Shown: positions 33,582 to 40,623 of the stretch, piece after piece
How the letters are laid out: every line of letters starts with the position of its first letter
How positions within the stretch are numbered: the stretch's first letter is position 1
Assembly: GCA_017798145.1 (NCBI GenBank)
Contig: CP059069.1
Span: forward strand, 2,961,226 to 3,025,225
Reading direction: 5' to 3'
Source of the DNA: Akkermansiaceae bacterium
GTDB taxonomy: Bacteria; Verrucomicrobiota; Verrucomicrobiia; Verrucomicrobiales; Akkermansiaceae
DNA: 64,000 bases
The notes under the pieces: generated by a model
Seen by the model: only the letters and a program-made list of their open reading frames with translations
What the model was told of the DNA's origin: nothing
The model's database searches: none
Program-made: the position numbers and the translations under genes

Positions 33582-33862
33582 TCCGGCTGCCGCCGCCGAC
33601 GAGGAGCATCACGACCGGGAGCAAGAGCTGCGAACATCACGGAACGGGAGATTGCCCTTGCCCGTCGCTGGCACCGGGAGGGGCTGCTATCGGCTGCGGG
33701 ACTCGCTGCGGTGGGGAGCTAGGGTAGCCCGCCAGCGCAACCGTCTTGCGCTTCCGGTAACTACGAACCTTTTTGAACTTGGATATTACTTGCAGTTTTT
33801 CCGACTTGGCCGGAGCGGGGGGGGGCAGGATTGCCGGGGGATTTTGAGGCGATGTGCATCCT

Positions 33863-34015
33863 CTACAGCTCACCGCCACCGTGATATTGTCTTGTTGGAT
33901 GTAGCTCCTCAGGAACGCCTCCTTCCTGACAAGATTTAACAAGCACTATGATGACTATTAAAATAGGAATTCCAATAATTGATAATCCTAATAACGTATC
34001 CTTAAAATCTTTCAT
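33863..34015 (-). CDS. Candidate 50-residue single-pass membrane peptide
   Basis: ATG 34015 to TAG 33863 encodes a peptide that begins MKDFKDTLLGLSIIGIPILI and continues VIIVLVKSCQEGG with a polar tail ending HGGGEL. It has one strong N-terminal membrane helix followed by a Cys. The frame fits the local AT-rich patch. It lies downstream of the helicase gene on the same strand, so it could be the last cistron of the element's leftward transcript. No ribosome binding site is evident. A small toxin, holin-like or anchor peptide is possible but unproven. Confidence 0.42.
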   Translation of the reverse strand: MKDFKDTLLGLSIIGIPILIVIIVLVKSCQEGGVPEELHPTRQYHGGGEL

Positions 34016-34236
34016 AATCTTGGGTAGCCAGTGTGAATTTGCCTTTTCACCTGAAGTGGAGAATACAGCGGAGAGGCAGTATGGGAAGGGAAAATGGGGT
34101 TGCCGGGGAGCATCGGAGCGAAGGAGGCTGGTACCCCCCTAGCGGATTTTTACGGGTGCAAACATCCTATATATGCCCCCCTACAAAAAATTTACTCTCA
34201 CGCGAAGATCCCAAAGCCTGTTCGGTGGTTGCGCAG

Positions 34237-34250
34237 GTGTGTGTGTGTGT
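34237..34250. repeat. (GT)7 dinucleotide repeat
   Basis: Seven GT units lie in the non-coding part of the integrative element, about 100 bp beyond the helicase stop. Such tracts can vary in length, but no promoter or gene start is visible beside it. Confidence 0.8.
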
Positions 34251-34347
34251 GCGTGGTCGTCGCGCTTCTGGGGAGCTTGGGGAGCATTGGACTCATTTTG
34301 CGGCTTTTCCTTCACGAGAGAGAGTGAGGGGGATTTACCGCATTTCA

Positions 34348-35838
34348 CTAGATATCCTCCCCAAGCTCCCCGGATCGGGCGACCCCCAGCCCTACCCAGA
34401 CGGGGGTGCCGTTGTTTTTGCTCCGTACGTGTCCATGCTCTTCGATGCGCCGGATGAGCCTGCGGGCGCAGAGCTGGTATCTCGGCAGTATGCCCTCCCG
34501 TGCGCACCATTGGCCGTATCTCTGGAATATGGAGGTGGTGGGGGTGCGTGTCCCCGGTGTCTCGACGGTGCAGTCGGCGAGAAACTGCCCGATGACATCT
34601 TCCTCGCGGCGGTAATCCTCAGTAGCTCGACGGACGCATCCCGGCGTGGTCAGCCCATGCCGCTGCCACACCGCGCAACCCGACAACGCCCAGTTGAGAA
34701 TCCCCGGCATTTCCCCGGCCAGCTTCTCGACAAGTGCCGGATCTTTTTTTTCGTCGGCGATGCGGACGGTGAAAGGGACAAGGCGCAACCGTCTCCAGAT
34801 TCCTTGATCGGTGCCGCGAACGGTCGGCTTATGGTTTCCGCTGATCCAGAATTTATGGGTGGGAGCGAAGTCAAAGAACTCCTTGTGAAGAAAACGAGCG
34901 GTGATGGTGTCGCCGCCTGTCAGAGCCTTGATGCGCGACTCAGCGAACGCGCTCCCCTCATCGAGTTCGGCGGCGATGGCGAGACGGCATCCGGCGAGAC
35001 GGGCAACGTCATTTGTGGCAGACGAGTTGCGGTCGCGGGTGAAGAGCGATTCGGGCGCGGTCTGGCCGTAGTCGCCGACGAGCCGCTTGATCGTTTCGCT
35101 GAAAACACCTTTCCCGTTGCATCCAGTCCCGTGGAGGAAAAATAGGCATTGCTCCCGACATAGTCCCGTGAGGGAGTAGCCGACGGCGGCTTGCAGATAT
35201 TCCGCAAGCTCCCGGTCGCCTGCCGTCACGGTGTCGATGAAATCCAGCCATCGCGGACACTCCGCCCCGGCAACGTAGGGTGTGCCGATTGACTTCGTGA
35301 TGAGCTGCCGACGATCCGGCGCAACGGGTGATCCGGTGCGGAGGTCAATCACTCCATTGGGGGTGCCGACGAGCCAAGGATCGGAGTCGAGTTCGGTTAC
35401 GCGGACGGTCATGCCCAGGATCGACTTCGCCATTTCCAAACCGCTGCGCACCTTGTCGTTGTTGGTGCATTTCAGGGCGTATTTCGCCAACTCCTCGCGC
35501 ACCTTGAAATCATCGTGCCGGAACGCTTGCGCCCCAAGTTCCCGCATTGTGGCGATGAAGAGCCGGACAACTTCGCCAGAAGTATCCGGCAACCATCGCG
35601 CCCCATCCCAGACGAGCCATTGACCGGACTCCGCAACGTGCCGGACGTTGCTCCCATACATGGCCTGAAACCGTTCCGCGTTGCCTGCGTCGGAGTTGGC
35701 GAAACGGGAAAGCTCAAGAGCGAGTCCCTGCTGTGCTAGGTCGGATTCCGGCGATGCGGATGGTATTGGCTCGCCAATTAAGGATTCGATGGGTGCCAGT
35801 CCCAAAAGCTCAGGCGGTGTTTTCCATGCCGTGTTCAT
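34348..35838 (-). CDS. Phage/plasmid SF3 helicase (P4/D5-type)
   Basis: The product is 496 residues. A D5_N-type region (about 60-210) precedes the SF3 helicase core, with Walker A FLHGTGCNGKGVFSE, Walker B region LAIAAELDEG and the motif C/sensor stretch HKFWISGNHKPTVRGTDQG. It ends in a winged-helix-like tail. It would unwind the element's replication origin. Its start overlaps the stop of the primase-like gene by 4 nt (ATGA type), so the two are translationally coupled and together replace the fused primase-helicase of P4-like elements. Confidence 0.92.
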   Translation of the reverse strand: MNTAWKTPPELLGLAPIESLIGEPIPSASPESDLAQQGLALELSRFANSDAGNAERFQAMYGSNVRHVAESGQWLVWDGARWLPDTSGEVVRLFIATMRELGAQAFRHDDFKVREELAKYALKCTNNDKVRSGLEMAKSILGMTVRVTELDSDPWLVGTPNGVIDLRTGSPVAPDRRQLITKSIGTPYVAGAECPRWLDFIDTVTAGDRELAEYLQAAVGYSLTGLCREQCLFFLHGTGCNGKGVFSETIKRLVGDYGQTAPESLFTRDRNSSATNDVARLAGCRLAIAAELDEGSAFAESRIKALTGGDTITARFLHKEFFDFAPTHKFWISGNHKPTVRGTDQGIWRRLRLVPFTVRIADEKKDPALVEKLAGEMPGILNWALSGCAVWQRHGLTTPGCVRRATEDYRREEDVIGQFLADCTVETPGTRTPTTSIFQRYGQWCAREGILPRYQLCARRLIRRIEEHGHVRSKNNGTPVWVGLGVARSGELGEDI

Positions 35839-36767
35839 TGTTCAGATCCTTTCGCGCTAGGGTCAAAGAAATAGACTTCCTGCCGCCGCTTCTTGTCGTG
35901 CCTCCATCCTTGGGGGAGTCGGACAAACTGCGAGAGCCGCCACGTCGCCGGGTCAGCCCCAAGAGACACTGCATAGCGGAAGAAATAGGCGGTGATGTTC
36001 CCGGTGATCCCTCGGCAGTCCCACCACGCATGGAGCGATTTACCGCCGGATGAGAGAGCAATGACGAGCGGAGCAAACTCCTTCAAGTGCCAGATGATCG
36101 CGGCCTGTTCGTCGGAGGTGCCGGAATCAAACTCGGTGACGAGGTAATGACGCTCCCCTGTGTTGTCGAGGGTGTGCGCGGATGGTTTTCCATCTTTCTT
36201 TCGCTTGCCTGTTAGAGCCGACATAGGCGATGGGACAATCAGGGACATTTCCGCAAGTTTCCCACGAAATGATTCCCGTGGTTCCGTGCTGAATTTCGCA
36301 TTGTTCCGCCCGACGCATAGGAGCGGGTTGCCGGGGAAGAGTTCATCGGCGATAAACTCCGCATTGGTGGAATCCGGTGTGCAGACAATCGGTGACTCGC
36401 TCCGCAGGTCGGCGAGCGTGAACCCCCGTGTGATAATTTCGGCGCGGGCAGCTTCATTCACCGCAGGGAATTTCGGAGCGGGTTTTGATGCGGTGCGGGT
36501 GCCTCCTGTGGGTCGCCATGCGCATTCTCTGGACGCTGCGATTGCATCGGCGATTTCCGACGCTGGAACGTGCCGCCCGCACCCATCCGTGACGGCGGCG
36601 AGTAGGTCGGCAATGTCGTCTTCGGAGCGGTGCGCGTGGAGCTGGCGGGCGATCTTGAAGAGCCATTGGTGAACTCCCTCGCCATGACTCGGCGGTGATG
36701 CGATCATGTCGCGGATGAACTGCGGCAATGCCCGATTCCCGGCTTGTGATTCAAGGGTGGCGCTCAT
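35835..36767 (-). CDS. Primase-like protein (AEP-type), element-encoded
   Basis: The product is 310 residues. The C-terminal half has a pattern typical of archaeo-eukaryotic-type primases from mobile elements: an acidic motif VTEFDSG, then ALSSGGKSLHAWWDCRG (the SGxKSxH-like catalytic motif) and RLSQFVRLPQGWRHDK. The N-terminal half is helical with no clear domain. It overlaps the helicase downstream by 4 nt and the 127-residue protein upstream by 4 nt. The primase assignment rests on motif pattern and operon context. Confidence 0.72.
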   Translation of the reverse strand: MSATLESQAGNRALPQFIRDMIASPPSHGEGVHQWLFKIARQLHAHRSEDDIADLLAAVTDGCGRHVPASEIADAIAASRECAWRPTGGTRTASKPAPKFPAVNEAARAEIITRGFTLADLRSESPIVCTPDSTNAEFIADELFPGNPLLCVGRNNAKFSTEPRESFRGKLAEMSLIVPSPMSALTGKRKKDGKPSAHTLDNTGERHYLVTEFDSGTSDEQAAIIWHLKEFAPLVIALSSGGKSLHAWWDCRGITGNITAYFFRYAVSLGADPATWRLSQFVRLPQGWRHDKKRRQEVYFFDPSAKGSEQ

Positions 36768-37147
36768 CGTGCCCCTCCTTCATCAAAAATGCAGGGGACG
36801 GGAATCATCGAAACGATAATTTTATCGGGCAGGGTCTTTCCTGCCAACAAACCTTCCGGATCAACTCCGCAGAGAAACAGGTTCTCTAAATGCCTGGCCA
36901 GCATCCGAATAGCTGATACTGAAGGATGAGGTTTGGATAAATCACTTGCGGAGAGTAGGAGGAAATCACGTGAGGCTAGGATTGCTTGGCACTTGAGCGC
37001 CGAAGTTACGTTGGGCAATACTTTCTCGATCTCAATGAGATACGGCTTCACGTCAAAGGGTTCGGTTCTATATCTAGGTGTCATATTTTGGGATTCGTTT
37101 AGGTTGAATCCCGCGCTCCATTGGCCTATCGTCTCGGCAACTTCCAA
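36764..37147 (-). CDS. Unknown element protein, 127 residues
   Basis: It starts MEVAETIGQWSAGFNLNESQ, and an internal ATG at 37084 (MTPRYRTEPF) could be the true start. The protein is soluble and mostly helical, and no family is recognised. Its stop overlaps the primase-like gene start by 4 nt, which places it in the replication operon. A role in origin recognition or copy control is possible but unsupported by motif. Confidence 0.65.
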   Translation of the reverse strand: MEVAETIGQWSAGFNLNESQNMTPRYRTEPFDVKPYLIEIEKVLPNVTSALKCQAILASRDFLLLSASDLSKPHPSVSAIRMLARHLENLFLCGVDPEGLLAGKTLPDKIIVSMIPVPCIFDEGGAR

Positions 37148-37187
37148 TCGCCTTCCTAGACAAGCCCCGTTCGCGCGGGTTTTGTCG

Positions 37188-37478
37188 TTATTGGGCGATG
37201 GGTTGTTCTGCGTAGCTGTCGAGCCATGCGATCACAGAGGCACGGCTCACGAGCCTAATGCCCCGAGTCGCCCCTCTTTTTTTTATGCACGCAGTAGCGA
37301 TTTTTCCGCCCGCCGTGTCCAGATGGGCGTAAATTGTCGAGCGGCTGCATGACGCTATTGCGCAGGCCGCTGGGATTCTCACCCAGTCGCTTTGAAGTTG
37401 TGGGGCTTGGTTATTCTTCCCGCGTGTGCGGGGAGCAGTCGTTTTCGTTTTTGTGTGTGCAGGTTGCATGACACACAA
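37188..37478 (-). CDS. AlpA/excisionase-like HTH protein
   Basis: The product is 96 residues. After a basic, disordered start (KTKTTAPRTRGKNNQ) comes a winged HTH of the MerR/AlpA/Xis type: WVRIPAACAIASCSRSTIYA, then a wing-like IKKRGATRGIRLVSRASVIAWL. Such proteins act as excisionases (directionality factors) or activators of integrase/excision in P4-like satellites. It lies at the head of the replication operon, 40 nt before the 127-residue gene. In-frame ATG 37469 is an alternative start. Confidence 0.75.
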   Translation of the reverse strand: MCVMQPAHTKTKTTAPRTRGKNNQAPQLQSDWVRIPAACAIASCSRSTIYAHLDTAGGKIATACIKKRGATRGIRLVSRASVIAWLDSYAEQPIAQ

Positions 37479-37549
37479 ACTAAAACATCGCAGGACGGCT
37501 ACAGCTATTCGCTCAGGGGTCTAAAAAAAGTGACCGCTCTTGATTAACC

Positions 37550-38158
37550 CTACCCCCGTGATTGATCGATCACTTCCTTCAAACCCGCATCATCCCAAAA
37601 ATTGGAACGTAGCAATTTACCTCCATTCCCATCCTTCTTGGACAATCGCTCGTAGATTTCAGGGTACCGTTTTTCCAATTCCCGCTCAACTTGCCGCTTC
37701 GTGGGTTTCTGCCACTTCACTTTGTCTGACACAACATCCTGCCACCTCTCTTCATCATCCTTGCTCGGCCATCCGCCTTCCGGGATCGTCAACTCGTTCG
37801 CAATGTATCGCGCAAGGATCGCGCCTTTTGCGGGCGGTTTTAACTCCAGTGCGGCTTTCAGTATTTTCTTCCCCTTTTCCCCCTCTCGCAAAGCGCGGGT
37901 AATCACGCGAATGGCATCCTCGGGCGGTAGATCCACCTCCTCGAAATTCTCACGGCATAACAAGCGGTCTGGGAAAGCTTGTCGTGAGTATGGCAGGCAC
38001 CGTAAAGACCTACTCTTATGGATTTCCTCTAGGGCGAAATAGACGGAAGCGACGCTCAGCGGTTCGCCGTCTTTCTCGAAGATCAACTTTCTCCCATCCA
38101 TCGCCGCCCGATTAAGACCCTGTCGCGTCTCCGGGTCTAGATGGTTGCTCTTACTCAT
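37550..38158 (-). CDS. Unknown element protein, 202 residues
   Basis: The product starts MSKSNHLDPETRQGLNRAAM. It is charged, largely helical and soluble, with a Lys/Glu-rich C-terminal half (KWQKPTKRQVERELEKRYPE). No family is recognised and there is no signal peptide. It lies between the integrase (65 nt upstream) and the HTH gene on the same strand. It is a candidate for a regulator or for interaction with a helper phage, by position only. Confidence 0.7.
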   Translation of the reverse strand: MSKSNHLDPETRQGLNRAAMDGRKLIFEKDGEPLSVASVYFALEEIHKSRSLRCLPYSRQAFPDRLLCRENFEEVDLPPEDAIRVITRALREGEKGKKILKAALELKPPAKGAILARYIANELTIPEGGWPSKDDEERWQDVVSDKVKWQKPTKRQVERELEKRYPEIYERLSKKDGNGGKLLRSNFWDDAGLKEVIDQSRG

Positions 38159-38223
38159 GTTCGTGATGGTTCATTTTGTGGATTGAATTTTCAGGGCGTT
38201 TCTCTCGGGCGTGTTTCCGGCTT

Positions 38224-39390
38224 TCATTTCGCGCCTCCGATCACGGAAGGGAGGGCGGCGATTCCTTGGCGCAGAGCATCGCCGCCAACGCTCACGTAGC
38301 CTTGGTGAACCGCTGCGGAATCGTGGCCGATAAGCTCCATCACAGCCGACGGCGCAACGCCCGCCTCATGGAGCATGGACGCGGCGGTTGCCCGCAGTGA
38401 GTGGAAAGAGAGGGTGCTTTCGCCGCGTTTGGAATCGCGGCCTTTCCCCTTGCTCTGATGGGAAGCCGATTCCCGAAGGCCAGCGTCAACAAGGATGCGG
38501 GCGAACTGGTTTGAGAGAGTCCCCACCCGCCCTTCCTGAGCTTCCACGATGGCGTTGGTTTCCGGGTGCAAGTGAAGGTCGCCGCTGATCGGGCGGGGCA
38601 ACTCGGAAAGCTCGCGCTGCAAGTCCGGATGCATTGGCAATGAGAGCTTCTTGCCTGTCTTCACGGTTTCGATTTGGAAGGTGCCTTTGTCCAGGTCGAA
38701 GCTGTCCCAGCGAATGCGGGCGATGTCACCAAGCCTCTGCCCGGTGTAGAAGGCGATCAAGACCATGGAACGCCATTCCCCGGTGCAATGCTCAAGCAAC
38801 TTCTGAACCTCGGCCACGGTGAAAGGCCGACGTTTCACCGATACCCCTTTCTTCACGGGGCGGACGAATTCCGTCGGGTCGTCCACGATGAGGCTGCGAT
38901 CCCGCGCATCCTTGAAGACCATCCGCAGAACCTTGATGAGCTTGTTCGCGGTGGCGGGTGCCTTGTTCTTGGAAAGATCGTCGCGGAAGTTTTCCACATC
39001 CTCCCGCGTCACCATGGCAATGTCGTTTTCCGCCTTCTCGCCAAGGAAGGCAATGAACGCGTCCCCGGCCTGCTTGTAGGTGGTTGCGGTCGCGGGGGAG
39101 ACGGTGGGTTGCCTTGCCTTCCTCCAACGCTCAAGATGGGCGCTCATGGTGACAACGGCCATGTCCTGCCCGGTGATGGACTTGTGAAGCTCGGAGATCA
39201 CCCGGCGCACCTGTTGCGCCGTCCTCATGCGATTGGCGGCGGCTTCGAATTCGTCGGCAATGCGCAGAGCCTTTTTTCGGTTCGCTTCGGTGGCGGGCAG
39301 GGCGGTGGAGCGGTTGCAACGCTTGCCTGTGATGTCGCGGAAGCCCGCAAGCCAGTTGGAGGTGTTTCGGTTTTTGAATATGAAGGCCAT
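38224..39390 (-). CDS. Tyrosine integrase
   Basis: The product is 388 residues. The N-terminal arm-binding part is followed by a core-binding SAM-like domain (about 78-175) and a catalytic domain with Arg219 (TGQRLGD), a Lys near 247, His330-x-x-Arg333 (SFHSLRATA), His356 (LIGHDS) and Tyr365 (VHQGYVS). All catalytic residues are present, so it should be active. It lies 125 nt inside attR and presumably recombines the tRNA-Ser 33-bp sites. The double TTATACC box just upstream of its start could bind the protein and repress its own gene. Confidence 0.95.
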   Translation of the reverse strand: MAFIFKNRNTSNWLAGFRDITGKRCNRSTALPATEANRKKALRIADEFEAAANRMRTAQQVRRVISELHKSITGQDMAVVTMSAHLERWRKARQPTVSPATATTYKQAGDAFIAFLGEKAENDIAMVTREDVENFRDDLSKNKAPATANKLIKVLRMVFKDARDRSLIVDDPTEFVRPVKKGVSVKRRPFTVAEVQKLLEHCTGEWRSMVLIAFYTGQRLGDIARIRWDSFDLDKGTFQIETVKTGKKLSLPMHPDLQRELSELPRPISGDLHLHPETNAIVEAQEGRVGTLSNQFARILVDAGLRESASHQSKGKGRDSKRGESTLSFHSLRATAASMLHEAGVAPSAVMELIGHDSAAVHQGYVSVGGDALRQGIAALPSVIGGAK

Positions 39391-39403
39391 GGGGTCGGTT
39401 TGG

Positions 39404-39422
39404 TTATACCCTCACTTATACC
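39404..39422 (+). promoter_or_regulatory. Right integrase arm site, double TTATACC
   Basis: TTATACC at 39404-39410 and 39416-39422 forms the same 19-bp block as at 32124-32142, with two spacer differences. It lies 14 bp upstream of the integrase ATG and 93 bp inside attR. It is probably an arm-type integrase site that also controls int. Confidence 0.65.
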
Positions 39423-39515
39423 AAAGCCGAGGAAGTCCGTCAACGTCCATTCTCGTTTTTCTATGCAGGGTAAAGCCTAGCGCGGATTTCCTGACACGTC
39501 GAAAAACGTTTTTGG

Positions 39516-39548
39516 GGTTCCGTGGGTTCGAATCCCACCCCCTCCGCC
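39516..39548 (+). repeat. attR: 33-bp duplicate of the tRNA-Ser 3' end
   Basis: It is identical to 32050-32082. It contains only the T-arm and 3' acceptor half, so it is not a functional tRNA. It marks the right boundary of the integrative element, with the original downstream chromosome following. Confidence 0.93.
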
Positions 39549-39586
39549 ACGCCCGCACCCCTGCTGGCAGGGGTGCGGGCGTGGCG
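39545..39586 (+). terminator. Displaced native terminator of tRNA-Ser
   Basis: A perfect 20-bp inverted repeat has arms 39545-39564 and 39567-39586. It begins within the last four bases of attR, exactly where the hairpin after an uninterrupted tRNA-Ser would sit. There is no T tract. Insertion of the element has moved it about 7.5 kb from the intact tRNA. Confidence 0.75.
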
Positions 39587-39740
39587 TCTCAGGGCGGGGG
39601 AAAGGGTCTTGTTTTTAGGTGCCCGGCGATGGTGTGGCAGTAAGTTAGGCCGTTGCCCGCTGGTGGTGGGGGATTTCATGCGACCCTTATGGGAAGGACT
39701 TCGGGCAATCCGCCCTAGCCATCGCAACTCCTTAATCCGC

Positions 39741-40187
39741 TTACCAGATGGGCGTGATTGCTGTCGCCGCCTGAGCGGGTATTTCGCGCCGCGATAACTG
39801 CCGCGCATACTCTCCTGGCGGCACCCCATAGATCCGCCGAAACTCCCTACGGAATCCTCCCCCCTCGCAAAACCCGAGTCGCTCCCCCACCTCCTGCATA
39901 TCCATCCCCCCACCAAGCAATCGCCTCGCCACCACCATCCTCTCCCACCGCAACCACAACTTCGGAGGCAACCCCACATCCCTGCCGAACACCTCATGCA
40001 CATATCTTTCCGAGTGCCCCAGCGCCTCCGAAAGCTCCCCCACCCGGTAACCGCATTGCAACGCCAGCCTCTCCAAATAAACCGGAGACCGCCTGTCCGG
40101 AAACAGAACCACCCACATGGAATCGCCGCGCACAATCCTCATACGGGCGCACCAACTATCAGCCGGACGAAAGCGCGGCAAGATCAT
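39741..40187 (-). CDS. AraC-type DNA-binding regulator (short)
   Basis: The product is 148 residues. The C-terminal 95 residues match the AraC double-HTH domain (LSEALGHSERYVHEVFGRDV, then MQEVGERLGFCEGGGFRREF and the end motif YGVPPGEYARQL). The N-terminus (VVLFPDRRSPVYLERLALQC) is too short for a ligand-binding domain. ATG 40142 (MRIVRGDSMW) is an alternative start. It lies just outside the integrative element and has no obvious target gene. Confidence 0.75.
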   Translation of the reverse strand: MILPRFRPADSWCARMRIVRGDSMWVVLFPDRRSPVYLERLALQCGYRVGELSEALGHSERYVHEVFGRDVGLPPKLWLRWERMVVARRLLGGGMDMQEVGERLGFCEGGGFRREFRRIYGVPPGEYARQLSRREIPAQAATAITPIW

Positions 40188-40335
40188 TCCAACGGATCCA
40201 TCACGTGCTTATTTTGACACGGCAAAATATCAGAGATGGCAGAACAAGCCTCCGAATTGGAACGCTCTGGCATGTTGCCAAAGGCACGACATCCGCATTG
40301 CATGGTAAGCGATCATAGAGCCGTCCATTCAATGA

Positions 40336-40593
40336 CCACGCCACACCTTCCAGCATCTCTGTCAGCCCACCTGGGGGGGGAGCGGGCACTTTTGGAACAA
40401 GGACGGCATGGAAGCCGACGAGATCCAGAAGGACACCGGCCACGGATGGCAGTTCCTCGTCATGGACACCCGCCCCAACTACACCGCCCCTTGCCCACTC
40501 TAACACCAAAGGAAATACCGCACAATCCACACCAATGACTCCCAGCGCATCGGTCAGTTGAGCAACGTCGCGGGGATCAGCGTGGGGGCGTGA
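40336..40593 (+). pseudogene. Possible decayed reading frame
   Basis: One frame reads protein-like sequence from after a TGA at 40333 to a TGA at 40591, broken by a single TAA at 40501. The first part includes SGHFWNKDGMEADEIQKDTG and HGWQFLVMDTRPNYTAP, and the second includes RKYRTIHTNDSQRIGQLSNV. The composition is unlike the Arg/Pro-rich shadow frames here. No start codon or family is recognised. It is probably a gene remnant in a region already rearranged next to the integrative element. Confidence 0.4.
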
Positions 40594-40623
40594 GATAAAT
40601 CCCCTCAAACAAACCGGAATAAC

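Larger units (their letters stand above)
33582..34347. other. Low-coding region inside the integrative element
   Basis: This stretch lies between the convergent Sel1 gene and helicase gene. It contains one plausible small minus-strand gene (33863-34015) in an AT-rich patch at about 33935-34035 and a (GT)7 tract. The remaining open frames are Arg/Pro-rich and do not look coding. Confidence 0.5.
32050..39548. mobile_element. 7.5 kb tRNA-Ser integrative element, satellite-like
   Basis: The tRNA-Ser 3' end at 32050-32082 recurs as a perfect 33-bp direct repeat at 39516-39548. A tyrosine integrase gene sits just inside the right end. Both ends carry a matching pair of TTATACC boxes. Genes inside are an integrase, an unknown 202-residue protein, an AlpA-like HTH protein, an unknown 127-residue protein, primase-like, SF3 helicase, a small membrane peptide and a Sel1-repeat protein. 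No capsid, terminase, relaxase or conjugation genes are visible. The content fits a phage satellite or minimal integrative element with its own replication module. Confidence 0.9.

Noticed and set aside
34033..35145. Plus-strand frame of 370 codons across the helicase gene
   Set aside because: It is antisense to the SF3 helicase, whose Walker motifs are clear. The frame has no recognisable domain.
39461..40135. Minus-strand frame of 224 codons, also with GVGFEPTEP
   Set aside because: It runs over the attR copy of the tRNA-Ser 3' end and through the AraC-type gene in another frame. The composition is non-coding.
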